A stretch of DNA of 64,000 nt from assembly GCA_913774955.1 (NCBI GenBank), contig CAJYKV010000008.1, forward strand, positions 186,001 through 250,000, written 5' to 3'. The DNA is from an uncultured Acidovorax sp. (GTDB lineage Bacteria > Pseudomonadota > Gammaproteobacteria > Burkholderiales > Burkholderiaceae_C). Made by a program: the position numbers and the translations under genes. The notes beneath the pieces were generated by a model. That model was given only the letters and a program-made list of their open reading frames with translations. It searched no databases and was not told the DNA's origin. Positions 31,251-38,948 of the stretch are shown here, in pieces. Position 1 is the stretch's first letter. Each line of letters begins with the position of its first letter.

Positions 31251-31277
31251 GCAATTTAGTTGCGATCAATTTAATTG
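31251..31277. promoter_or_regulatory. Two tandem OhrR-type operators
   Basis: GCAATTTAGTTGC at 31251-31263 and the perfect palindrome CAATTTAATTG at 31267-31277 resemble the AT-rich inverted repeats bound by OhrR regulators. They lie 19-45 bases before the ohrR start, in an AT-rich island of otherwise GC-rich DNA. Confidence 0.7.
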
Positions 31278-31295
31278 CCCCGCACAATACGACCC

Positions 31296-31766
31296 ATGCC
31301 CTCCCGCACCATCCCGGCCACGCCCTCGCTTCCCGCCCTGCTGCGGCTGGACAGCCAGGTGTGCTTCGCGCTGTATTCGGCGTCGCTGGCGATGACCAAG
31401 CTCTACAAGCCGCTGCTCGATGCCATCGGCCTCACCTACCCGCAGTACATCGCCATGCTCGCCCTTTGGGAGCGCGACGGTGTCACCGTCTCCGAACTCG
31501 GCGAGCGCCTGTGCCTGGATTCCGGCACGCTCACGCCGCTGCTCAAGCGGCTGGAGGCGATGGGTCTGGTGGCACGGCAGCGCGATGCCGAAGACGAGCG
31601 CCGCGTGCGCATCGCCCTGACCGACACGGGCCGCGCGCTGCGCGCCCAGGCCGAGCCGATTCCCCATTGCGTGCTCGAGCGCAGCCAGTGCACCATTCCG
31701 GAGCTGGAGGCGCTCACCGTGCAGCTCACCGCGCTGCGTGACCGCATCGCCCGAAGCCCGGGCTGA
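31296..31766 (+). CDS. ohrR: MarR-family organic-hydroperoxide sensor OhrR
   Basis: A 156-residue redox repressor. LLRLDSQVCFALYSASLAMTKLY carries the conserved N-terminal reactive Cys, YPQYIAMLALWERDGVTVSEL leads the winged helix, and DSGTLTPLLKRLEAMGLVAR is the recognition part. A further Cys lies in HCVLERSQC. The ATG at 31296 is preferred; the TTG seven codons earlier lies in the operator. Peroxide oxidation of the Cys would release the operators and induce ohr, 46 bases downstream. Confidence 0.92.
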   Translation: MPSRTIPATPSLPALLRLDSQVCFALYSASLAMTKLYKPLLDAIGLTYPQYIAMLALWERDGVTVSELGERLCLDSGTLTPLLKRLEAMGLVARQRDAEDERRVRIALTDTGRALRAQAEPIPHCVLERSQCTIPELEALTVQLTALRDRIARSPG

Positions 31767-31812
31767 CCTTTTCCTTTTCTTTGTTCCCGTTCAACCAACC
31801 CAAGGAGTCCAC

Positions 31813-32229
31813 ATGACCACGCTCGACAAAGTCCTCTACACCGCCCGCGCCCACACGACCGGCGGCCGCGATGGCGCCTCCCGCACCGATGACGGCCGCC
31901 TGGACGTGAAGCTGTCGGCCCCCGGCACCAGCGGCACGGGCACGAACCCCGAGCAACTCTTCGCCGCCGGCTACTCCGCCTGCTTCATCGGCGCCCTGAA
32001 GGCCGTCGGCGGCAAGCTGGGCATCGCCGTGCCGCAGGACGTGTCGGTCGACGCCGAAGTGGACCTGGGCCAGATCCCGAACGCCTATGGCATCGCCGCC
32101 CGCCTGAACGTGTCCCTGCCCGGCCTGGACAAGGACAAGGCCCAGCAGCTGATCGACGCCGCCCACCAGGTGTGCCCCTACTCCAACGCCACCCGCGGCA
32201 ACATCGACGTGACCATCACGCTGGTCTGA
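31813..32229 (+). CDS. ohr: Organic hydroperoxide resistance protein Ohr
   Basis: A 138-residue thiol peroxidase that reduces organic and fatty-acid hydroperoxides with lipoylated partners. Both active cysteines are present: GYSACFIGALK and HQVCPYSNATRGN. TNPEQLFAAGY matches the family. AAGGAG precedes the ATG. It follows ohrR on the same strand and should be derepressed by organic peroxides. Confidence 0.96.
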   Translation: MTTLDKVLYTARAHTTGGRDGASRTDDGRLDVKLSAPGTSGTGTNPEQLFAAGYSACFIGALKAVGGKLGIAVPQDVSVDAEVDLGQIPNAYGIAARLNVSLPGLDKDKAQQLIDAAHQVCPYSNATRGNIDVTITLV

Positions 32230-32282
32230 CCACGGGCCGGCGCACCGGACGGGGCATGCGCAGCCCCGCCCGGTGCCACGGT

Positions 32283-32343
32283 TGCGCGCGGCCATCCCTG
32301 CCTTCGCATGGCCGCCGCCGCCGCCACGCGGGCTGCCTACAGT
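32283..32343 (+). promoter_or_regulatory. Imperfect PIP box with spaced -10 element
   Basis: TGCGC (32283-32287), 15 bases, then TTCGC (32303-32307) is one mismatch from the plant-inducible-promoter consensus TTCGB-N15-TTCGB. TACAGT (32338-32343), fitting YANNNT, begins 30 bases later, inside the 30-32 spacing of HrpX-controlled promoters. It ends 30 bases before the next gene's ATG. Confidence 0.45.
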
Positions 32344-32373
32344 GACTCCAACCAACTTCGATGGAGATCACCC

Positions 32374-32946
32374 ATGCCCCGCTTTTTCGGGATACGTATC
32401 GGCAGCAGCAGCAGCAGCCGCTCGCAATCACGCCAAGGCAACGACGCGGCCGAGTCCAGCAGCTCGCGCACATCGCGACGCCACGCGCACCCGTCGGGCA
32501 GCCCACCCCGGCGCGCCTCCTCCCCGTCCCCCTCGTCTTCCCCTCCCCGCATGAGCCGTGAGGCTGCGGAAGCGCACCGCCGCACGGAGAACGTCCGCCA
32601 CCAGTCGTCGGAACTGCGCCACTACGCCGAGCAGCATGCGCCGCACCTCGGCGACCAGACCCGGCAGTTCTATGCGCTCGAACACCAGATCTGGGCCCAG
32701 CGCCACGGCGTGCCCGTCACCGACGACCACGGACGCCAGATCGAACTCGGCGCGGACGCGTTCGAACGCCGCCTGGAGCGGGCTGCGGCGCCGGTGCGCG
32801 AACACCGCGAGTCGATGCAGGGCGAGAAGCGGCTGGGGGAGTACGCCGGGTCTCCATCCAGCCAGGATCCCGACCAGTACGACCACGATGGGCTGCGCCA
32901 GCGCGCCGACTACTACGGCCACTACGACGGCTATTGGCCCCGCTGA
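32374..32946 (+). CDS. Serine-rich protein of unknown function, candidate type III effector
   Basis: A 190-residue hydrophilic protein; GGAG seven bases upstream supports the ATG at 32374. The first 60 residues are Ser/Arg/Pro-rich (MPRFFGIRIGSSSSSRSQSR, later PSPSSSPPRMS) with no signal peptide, as in many type III effector leaders. The rest is predicted helical and charged (EAHRRTENVRHQSSELRHY, ERRLERAAAPVREHRESM) and ends in a Tyr/His/Asp-rich tail (DYYGHYDGYWPR). I recognise no domain. An imperfect PIP box lies upstream. A cytoplasmic DNA- or RNA-binding protein is an alternative. Confidence 0.6.
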   Translation: MPRFFGIRIGSSSSSRSQSRQGNDAAESSSSRTSRRHAHPSGSPPRRASSPSPSSSPPRMSREAAEAHRRTENVRHQSSELRHYAEQHAPHLGDQTRQFYALEHQIWAQRHGVPVTDDHGRQIELGADAFERRLERAAAPVREHRESMQGEKRLGEYAGSPSSQDPDQYDHDGLRQRADYYGHYDGYWPR

Positions 32947-33336
32947 GCTCCGGCGGCACGGTCCATCCGCACCCTGCCGAGCCGGCCGCCCGCACCGGCC
33001 AGCTCCTGGGGTGCGCTGACTTCCTGCACCCCGGACGCGTCGGCGCGCCGGGGGCTTGTCTCCCCGGGCCGCCACCGACCGCACGGGCGGGCACGTCGAA
33101 CCCGCACCGTTCGGCGGTCCGTCGCCAGAAATAGCGAATTCCGGCCCGCTGATTTCATTTATGCACGTTCCCCATGCCCCGGCCCACGGGCCGCCGGGGC
33201 TTTTTTGCGGCACCCGCATGCCGAAACCGGTCTTTCCGCGCCATCATGTCGAGCAGCGCCGCCGGTGCCCACCGCTGGCCATCGCTGAATTCCGCTTCCT
33301 GCCGATCCACGACCGTTCCGCGCCCGCGCGCCCGCC
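32947..33336. other. Gene-free stretch with one terminator
   Basis: No supported coding frame in 390 bases. Apart from the terminator at 33176-33206 there is an AT-richer segment at about 33130-33165 and nothing else recognisable; frames in this stretch look like composition artefacts. Confidence 0.5.
33176..33206 (+). terminator. Rho-independent terminator
   Basis: Perfect arms GCCCCGGC (33176-33183) and GCCGGGGC (33193-33200) are followed directly by six T. It lies 230 bases after the serine-rich gene and before the phosphoesterase gene, and would end plus-strand transcription. Confidence 0.85.
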
Positions 33337-34095
33337 ATGAAGATCGCCCTGTTCTCCGACATCCACGCCAACCGCCAGGCGCTCGAAGCCTGCCTCGCGC
33401 ATGCGCGTGCGCAGGGGGCGGAGCAGTTCGCCCTGCTCGGCGACATGATCGGCTATGGCGGCGATCCGGCGGCGGTGCTCGACACGGTGATGGAGCTGGC
33501 CGCGCAGGGTGCGCCCTGCGTGCTGGGCAACCACGACGCGGCCGCGCTCGATCCTCCCGTGGATTCGCCTCTGCTCGGCGACCAGAGCGCGCAGTGGACG
33601 CATGCGCAGCTCGCGCCGCGGCACAGCGAATTCCTCGGCGGCCTGCCCCTCGCGCGGCGGCTGGGCGCCTCGGCGCTGCTGGTGCATGCGAGCGCGGACG
33701 ATCCCGGGCAATGGCACTACGTGCACGATGCGGGCGCGGCGGAGCGCAGCATGGCCGCCGCGAGCGCCATCGACCCGGCGATCCGCTACGTGTTCTGCGG
33801 CCACGTGCACGAGCAGGCGCTCTACTTCCTCACGCCCACCGCCAAGCTGATGCGGTTCGTCCCCCAGCCCGGCGTTCCCGTGCCGGTGCCGCCGCACCGC
33901 CAGTGGCTGGCGGTGGCCGGATCGGTGGGCCAGCCGCGCGACCGCGACGTGCGCGCCATGTATGCGCTGTTCGACGACGGCGCGGCCACGATCGCCTTCC
34001 ACCGCGTACCCTACGACCATGCCGCCGCGGCGGCCGCCGTGCGCGCCGCGGGTCTGCCCGCGTTCTTCGCGGACCGGCTCGAACAGGGCCGCTGA
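33337..34095 (+). CDS. Metallophosphoesterase family protein
   Basis: A 252-residue calcineurin-like phosphoesterase of the YfcE/MJ0936 type. Dimetal motifs are all present: FSDIHAN near residue 6, LLGDMIGYGGDP, LGNHDAAA and FCGHVHEQ. The substrate is not predictable. It is 17 bases upstream of the Ser/Thr kinase gene, so it may be co-expressed with it. Confidence 0.9.
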   Translation: MKIALFSDIHANRQALEACLAHARAQGAEQFALLGDMIGYGGDPAAVLDTVMELAAQGAPCVLGNHDAAALDPPVDSPLLGDQSAQWTHAQLAPRHSEFLGGLPLARRLGASALLVHASADDPGQWHYVHDAGAAERSMAAASAIDPAIRYVFCGHVHEQALYFLTPTAKLMRFVPQPGVPVPVPPHRQWLAVAGSVGQPRDRDVRAMYALFDDGAATIAFHRVPYDHAAAAAAVRAAGLPAFFADRLEQGR

Positions 34096-34112
34096 TCCCG
34101 CCCCGCGCCCCG

Positions 34113-35579
34113 ATGCAGCTGCTGTCCCCTGGCGCCGTCGTGGATGGATTCGTGGTCCGCGAATGCCTGCACGCGGGCGGCATGGCGCACATCTACCGCG
34201 TGGCATGCGCGGACGCGGCGCGCGACCCCGGCTTTCCGCTGGTGATGAAGGTGCCGCGCATGACGGCCGGCGACGGCGCCGAGAACATCGTCGGCTTCGA
34301 GGTGGAACTGCAGATCCTGCCCGCGCTGCAGGGCCCGCATGCGCCGCGCTTCGTGGCCGCGGGCGACCTGGCGCGCCTGCCCTACCTCGCCATGGAATAC
34401 GTCGAGGGCGACACGCTGCAGCACCGCCTGGACGCGGGCGGCCGCCCCGGCGCTCAGGAGATCGCGCGCCTGGGCACCGCCATGGCCCTCGCCGCACACA
34501 GCCTGCACCAGCAGAACGTCTGCCATCTGGACCTCAAGCCCGCCAACGTGCTGCTGCGCCCGGACGGCGGCGCGGTGCTGCTGGACTTCGGCCTTTCGTT
34601 CCATGCGCACTACCCCGATCTGCTGGCCGAAGAGATGCGCGAGGCCGTGGGTTCGCCCGCCTGGATCGCGCCCGAGCAGGTGGTGGGCGTACGGGGCGAT
34701 CTGCGCAGCGACGTCTTTGCCATCGGCGTGATGCTCTATGAACTCGCCACCGGCGAACTGCCCTTCGGCGCGCCAGCCACCCGCGGCGGGCTGCGCCAGC
34801 GGCTGTGGATGACGCCGCGCCCGCCGCGCCAGCACCGCCCGGACGTACCGCCCTGGCTGCAGGAGGTGATCCTGCGCTGCCTGGAGCCCGAGGCCGCGCA
34901 GCGCTACCCGTCCGCCGCGCAGCTCGCGTTCGATCTCGCCAACCCGCAGCAGGTGCCGCTCACCGAGCGCGCCCACCGGCTGCGCGGTCCGGGCCTGCGC
35001 ACCCATCTGCGCCGCTGGCTGCGCGCGGCCGGCATGCACTACCAGCCCAGCCCGCTGCCGGCGCGGCTGATCGAAGCCGCACCGATCCTCATGGTGGCGC
35101 TGCCTGGCGAGGACGCGGCCGACGACACGCTGCAGGCGCTGCGCGAAGCGGCGGCACGCTCGCTGGGCATCCGCCCGGGCGCGCGGCTCGCCTGCGTGAC
35201 CGTGGTGTCGCCCTCGGCCAGCAGCGCCACCGATCCCGAGCGCAGCGAGACCACACTGCACCGGCGCCACCTCGTGCGGCTGCGCCAATGGGCGTCCCGG
35301 CTCGAACTGCAGGGACACGGCGCGAGCTTCCACGTGCTCGAATCGGGCGACGTCGCGCAGGCGCTGGTGCGCTACGCGGCGGGCAACCGCGTGGGCGTGA
35401 TGATCCTGGGCGCCGCCACGCACGGCGTGCCGCTGCAGCGCTTCATCGACACCATTCCGCTGCGCGTGGTGCGCGACGCGCCCTGCACGGTCATCCTGGT
35501 GAAGCCGCAGCAGGCCACGGCCACCGCCGCGCCGCCGGCGGGCGACAATGCCGGCCATGCACTTCCCACCGGCCCCTGA
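34113..35579 (+). CDS. Ser/Thr protein kinase with C-terminal universal stress (UspA) domain
   Basis: A 488-residue fusion. The kinase domain (about 10-285) has GGMAHIYRV as glycine loop, VMKVPR with the Lys, CHLDLKPANVLL catalytic loop, LLDFGLSFH metal motif, SPAWIAPEQ and RSDVFAIGVMLYELATGELPF. After a linker, a UspA-like fold (about 315-470) begins ILMVALPGEDAADDTLQALR and ends VGVMILGAATHG with RDAPCTVILVKP, retaining the G-x2-G-type ATP region. No transmembrane segment is visible, so it is cytosolic. It overlaps srkA by 23 to 32 bases. Targets unknown; a stress-signalling role is inferred. Confidence 0.88.
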   Translation: MQLLSPGAVVDGFVVRECLHAGGMAHIYRVACADAARDPGFPLVMKVPRMTAGDGAENIVGFEVELQILPALQGPHAPRFVAAGDLARLPYLAMEYVEGDTLQHRLDAGGRPGAQEIARLGTAMALAAHSLHQQNVCHLDLKPANVLLRPDGGAVLLDFGLSFHAHYPDLLAEEMREAVGSPAWIAPEQVVGVRGDLRSDVFAIGVMLYELATGELPFGAPATRGGLRQRLWMTPRPPRQHRPDVPPWLQEVILRCLEPEAAQRYPSAAQLAFDLANPQQVPLTERAHRLRGPGLRTHLRRWLRAAGMHYQPSPLPARLIEAAPILMVALPGEDAADDTLQALREAAARSLGIRPGARLACVTVVSPSASSATDPERSETTLHRRHLVRLRQWASRLELQGHGASFHVLESGDVAQALVRYAAGNRVGVMILGAATHGVPLQRFIDTIPLRVVRDAPCTVILVKPQQATATAAPPAGDNAGHALPTGP

Positions 35580-36585
35580 GGGCGACGACCTCCACCCCTA
35601 CGCCCACCTCACGCCCGACCGGGTGCTGGACGCGCTCGCGGCCATCGGCCTGTACGGCGACGGCCGGCTCATGGCCCTGGGCTCATACGAGAACCGGGTT
35701 TACCAGGCGCACCTGGAGGACGGCACGCGCGTGGTCGCCAAGTTCTACCGCCCGGGCCGCTGGAGCGAAGCGCAGATCCTGGAAGAGCACGCCTTCTCCG
35801 CGGAACTGGCCGACGCCGAGGTGCCGGTGGTCGCGCCGCTCGCCGTGCAGGGGCGCACGCTGCACGGACACGGCGGCTTCCTGTTTTCCGTGAGCCCCTG
35901 GCGCGGCGGCCGCACGCCCGACCTGGAGGATTTCGAGACGCTGGAATGGATCGGCCGCTTCCTTGCGCGCATCCACACCGTGGGCGCGGCGCGGCCGTTC
36001 GTGCACCGCCCGGCGCTGGACGTGCGCAGCTTCGCCGCCGAGCCACGCGACGCCCTGCTGCAGGCGGAGGCGATTCCGCTCGACCAGCAGTCGGCATGGA
36101 CCGCCGCCTGCGGCGACGCGATCGCGCTGATCGAAGAGAAGATGGCAGCCACCGGCCCGGCCGCGCAGCGTGCGGTGCTGCGCCTGCATGGCGACTGCCA
36201 TCCGGGCAACGTACTGTGGACGCCCGCCGACCTGCCGGGCGGCGGCCCGCACTTCGTGGACCTGGACGACGCCCGCATGGGGCCAGCCGTGCAGGACCTG
36301 TGGATGCTGCTGTCGGGCGAGCGGCGCCAGCGCACGCAGCAGCTCTCGGCCCTGCTGGACGGCTACGAGCAGTTCCGCGATTTCGACCGCCGCGAGCTCG
36401 CACTCATCGAGCCGCTGCGCACACTGCGGCTGATCCACTACAGCGCCTGGCTCGCGCGCCGCTGGAGCGATCCGATCTTCCCGATCAACTTCCCCTGGTT
36501 CGGCAGCAGCGACTACTGGCGCGGCCAGGTGGACATGCTGCGCGAGCAGATCGAGGCGATGCAGGAAGAGCCGCTGGCGGCGTGA
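35557..36585 (+). CDS. srkA: Stress response kinase A (YihE/SrkA family)
   Basis: A 342-residue aminoglycoside-phosphotransferase-fold kinase that in E. coli counters stress-induced death. It has LTPDRVLDALAAIGL, LGSYENRVYQ, VVAKFYRPGRWS with the ATP-binding Lys, LRLHGDCHPGNVLW catalytic loop, HFVDLDDARMGPAVQDLWML and PINFPWFGSSDYW, all close to E. coli SrkA. The start at 35557 (MHFPPAPEG) or 35548 cannot be separated; both overlap the upstream kinase gene, implying coupled translation of two stress kinases. Confidence 0.93.
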   Translation: MHFPPAPEGDDLHPYAHLTPDRVLDALAAIGLYGDGRLMALGSYENRVYQAHLEDGTRVVAKFYRPGRWSEAQILEEHAFSAELADAEVPVVAPLAVQGRTLHGHGGFLFSVSPWRGGRTPDLEDFETLEWIGRFLARIHTVGAARPFVHRPALDVRSFAAEPRDALLQAEAIPLDQQSAWTAACGDAIALIEEKMAATGPAAQRAVLRLHGDCHPGNVLWTPADLPGGGPHFVDLDDARMGPAVQDLWMLLSGERRQRTQQLSALLDGYEQFRDFDRRELALIEPLRTLRLIHYSAWLARRWSDPIFPINFPWFGSSDYWRGQVDMLREQIEAMQEEPLAA

Positions 36586-36774
36586 TCGGCGCGGCGCGGC
36601 CGGTACGGTAGCGTGCGCAGCGCGCCACGGCCGAGCAGGAAACGCAAACAATTGTCAATTTCCGTGCGTCGCGCGCGTACGGGGTTAGTTTCGGTCGCTT
36701 CGTATTCTCCGTGGCGCATGGCGAGCGGCCTGCCGGCATGGCATGACCCGCCCCGCCGCTCCACTCCCGTTTCC

Positions 36775-37485
36775 ATGCGCATCGCAGTTCTCGACGACGA
36801 CCCGATCCTTCTCGATCTTCTCCAGGCGACGGCCACGCGGGCCGGCCATACCTGCCACCTCTACCAGGAAGGGAGGGAGCTGCTGAAGGCGCTGCGCGCG
36901 GACACCTACGACCTGCTGGTGGTGGACTGGCACCTGCCGGACATGGAGGGGCTGGAGGTGATCCGCACCGTGCGCGCGGCTTCGGACACCGTGCCCATCC
37001 TCTTCATCACCCGCCGCAATGCCGAGCAGGACCTGGTGGAGGCCCTGGCCTGCGGCGCCGACGACTTCATGACCAAGCCCCTGCGCATGGGCGAATTCAT
37101 GGCGCGCTGCGGCGCGCTGCTGCGCCGTGCCTACCCGCAGGCGGTGGCCGGCACGGTGGTGTTCGGCCGTTACCGGTTCGATCCGGAGCAGCGCAGCCTG
37201 CTGGTGGACGGCGCGCCGGTGGATCTGAAGAACAAGGAATACGAGCTGGCGCTGTTCATGTTCCAGAACGCGGGCCGGCTGCTCTCGCGCGAGCACCTGC
37301 GCGAGGCCGTCTGGGGCGACATCCACGACGCGCCTTCGCGCTCACTGGACACGCATGTCTCGCGCCTGCGCGCCAAGCTGGCACTGGTACCGGACCACGG
37401 GTACGTGATCACGGCGGTGTATGGGGTGGGGTACCGACTGGAGATAGCGGCACCCCCTGAGTCGCCTGCGGCGCCTTCCCCCTGA
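36775..37485 (+). CDS. Orphan OmpR-type response regulator
   Basis: A 236-residue regulator. The receiver domain (1-120) has the acidic pair LDDDP, phospho-Asp in LLVVDWHLPDMEG, ITRRN and the Lys of DDFMTKPL. The winged helix (about 135-225) has NKEYELALFMFQNAGRLLSREHL and DTHVSRLRAKL followed by VYGVGYRLE. No histidine kinase gene is adjacent; the Hpt gene 1 kb downstream and the hybrid kinase at 50.2 kb are the nearest possible partners. Confidence 0.9.
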   Translation: MRIAVLDDDPILLDLLQATATRAGHTCHLYQEGRELLKALRADTYDLLVVDWHLPDMEGLEVIRTVRAASDTVPILFITRRNAEQDLVEALACGADDFMTKPLRMGEFMARCGALLRRAYPQAVAGTVVFGRYRFDPEQRSLLVDGAPVDLKNKEYELALFMFQNAGRLLSREHLREAVWGDIHDAPSRSLDTHVSRLRAKLALVPDHGYVITAVYGVGYRLEIAAPPESPAAPSP

Positions 37486-37560
37486 AGGGGGACGACGCCA
37501 GCGGCCCGGCGAAGCCGGTTCCGCGGCGTCTGCTGGCGTGGCCTGCTCCGCGGCCTTCTG
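37452..37560. repeat. Dispersed palindromic repeat typical of Comamonadaceae
   Basis: It starts CCCCCTGAGTCGCCTGCGGC, continues through CTTCCCCCTGAAGGGGGACG (a small hairpin) and GGCGAAGCCGGTTCCGCGGC, and ends in GCGTGGCCTGCTCCGCGGCC. I recall similar strings scattered between genes of Acidovorax relatives; this is recollection, not a search. It covers the last codons of the regulator gene, which therefore ends inside it. Confidence 0.55.
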
Positions 37561-37597
37561 ATGGGAAAGGCCGTGCCTCATTGCAGGCCTCGAGCCA

Positions 37598-37634
37598 TGT
37601 CTGAACCGGGGGCTTTGGTGTCCCCCCCGTTCAG
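37598..37634 (-). terminator. Hairpin after the IPTL-CTERM gene
   Basis: Arms TCTGAACCGGGGG and CCCCCCCGTTCAGA pair almost completely around a short loop, immediately past the stop of the minus-strand IPTL-CTERM gene. The loop-proximal tracts are G and C rather than T, so efficiency is uncertain. Confidence 0.5.
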
Positions 37635-37640
37635 ATCACA

Positions 37641-38450
37641 TCACCGACCGCGCCACCGGCCGGTCGTGGACTGGCGCAGTGCCAGCAGGCCGAGCAGGCA
37701 CGACAGCACGATCAGGCCCCACTGCGACAGCGTAGGGATGGGGGCCGCGTCGCCGGGCGTCGACCCGATCCTGGTGCTCTTGGACGCGCTGTTGTTGCCC
37801 GGATCGGTGTCGCCCGGGGCGTCCAGCGTCGCCGTGTTCACGAGCGGGCTGGCGCCTTCGTAGGGCGATGCGAGCCTGGCCTTGAACCGGAAGTCGCGGC
37901 TCGCGCCGGGCGCCAGTTCGCCGACGGTGCAGTTCACCGTGCCGGACGCGAACGTGCAGTCGGTGGACGACACGAACGACAGGCCGGCGGGCAGCACGTC
38001 GATCGCCTGCGCGCCCTGGCTCGTGAGCGGGCCGAGGTTGCGCACGGTGAGCACGTAGTCCACGTCCGCGCCGGGCGCGAGCGGGCCGTCCGGGCCGTTT
38101 TTCGTGATCGACAGGTCGGTGGCGATCGCGTTGCGCTTGGTGGAGGTCTGGTCGTAGGTGGTGTTGTTCACCACCACGTCCTGGCCGCCGCGCAGGAACT
38201 CGGTCTCGCGCACCGACACCACGGCCTTGTGGAACACCGTGCCCGACTCGGCACCCGCCGGCAGGCTCAGTGCCTTCATGCGGAACGTGATCGTGGCGAC
38301 CTGGTCCTTCGCGAGGCCCGGGAAGGTGCACACCACGCTGCCATTGGTCGCGCCCACGGCGGGCTGGGTGCAGGTGCCGCCCTGGTCCACCGTCGGGTTG
38401 CCGGTGTAGCTGAAGCTGGATCCTGGCGCCGCCGTCCGGCCGCGCTGCGG
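37641..38450 (-). pseudogene. 5'-truncated surface protein with DUF11-like repeat and IPTL-CTERM sorting signal
   Basis: The C-terminal 270 codons or so of a secreted protein. A DUF11-type beta domain (ATDLSITKNGPDGPLAPGAD, DYVLTVRNLGPLTS) is followed by the sorting tail PIPTLSQWGLIVLSCLLGLL, then RQSTTGRWRGR. That is, the IPTLxxWG motif, a hydrophobic span and basic residues that exosortase H recognises. The frame meets a stop at 38451-38453 and has no signal peptide; the first usable codon is a GTG at 38390 inside the domain. So the N-terminus is missing, and the homologous sequence seems to end near 38420. Exosortase H is encoded 3 kb away. Confidence 0.75.
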
Positions 38451-38491
38451 TCACCGTCCCCCCGTGGCCCTCACCGTCCGAGGGCATTCCA

Positions 38492-38941
38492 GTGCGCGCC
38501 ACGCTGCAGGAGGTGCTGCGCCTGCCCGTGTTCGACGCCGCGCCGCTGGAGGAGTGGGCCGGACTGCTCGCCCCCGGTCAGGCGGACCGCCTGCGCGAGC
38601 GCTTCGTGCACGACAGCGTTGCGCGACTGCGGCGCATCGACGCCGCCCTCGCGCAGTGCGATTGGGCCGCCCTGCGGGACGAAGCGCACGAATGGGGCGG
38701 CACGGCAGGGAATTTCGGGCTGCTGCGCCTGTGCGGACTGACGCGCCTGCTGGAGGATGCCGTGGAACGGGCGCAGGCGCAGGCACAGGTACAGGTAGGA
38801 GTGCAGACCGGCAGCGGCGCGGCCGCCGCCCTGCCCCCCCTGCCTGCCGCATTGCCGCAGGCCGTGCGCCATGCGGCCACCGAGGGCCTGGCGCAACTGC
38901 AGGCCCATGCGCTGCAGTGCGACACCGCGGCCTCGGGGTGA
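38492..38941 (+). CDS. Hpt domain phosphotransfer protein
   Basis: A 149-residue helical protein. The motif RDEAHEWGGTAGNFGLLRL (His near residue 66) corresponds to the AHxLKGxAGNxG phosphorylation site of Hpt domains. The GTG at 38492 has a GAGG about eight bases upstream; the frame is open before it. An Ala/Gln-rich insert (AQAQAQVQVGVQ) lies near residue 95. It starts at the broken edge of the divergent IPTL-CTERM remnant, so it may itself be a fragment of a larger kinase gene. Confidence 0.65.
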   Translation: MRATLQEVLRLPVFDAAPLEEWAGLLAPGQADRLRERFVHDSVARLRRIDAALAQCDWAALRDEAHEWGGTAGNFGLLRLCGLTRLLEDAVERAQAQAQVQVGVQTGSGAAAALPPLPAALPQAVRHAATEGLAQLQAHALQCDTAASG

Positions 38942-38948
38942 GGCGCCC

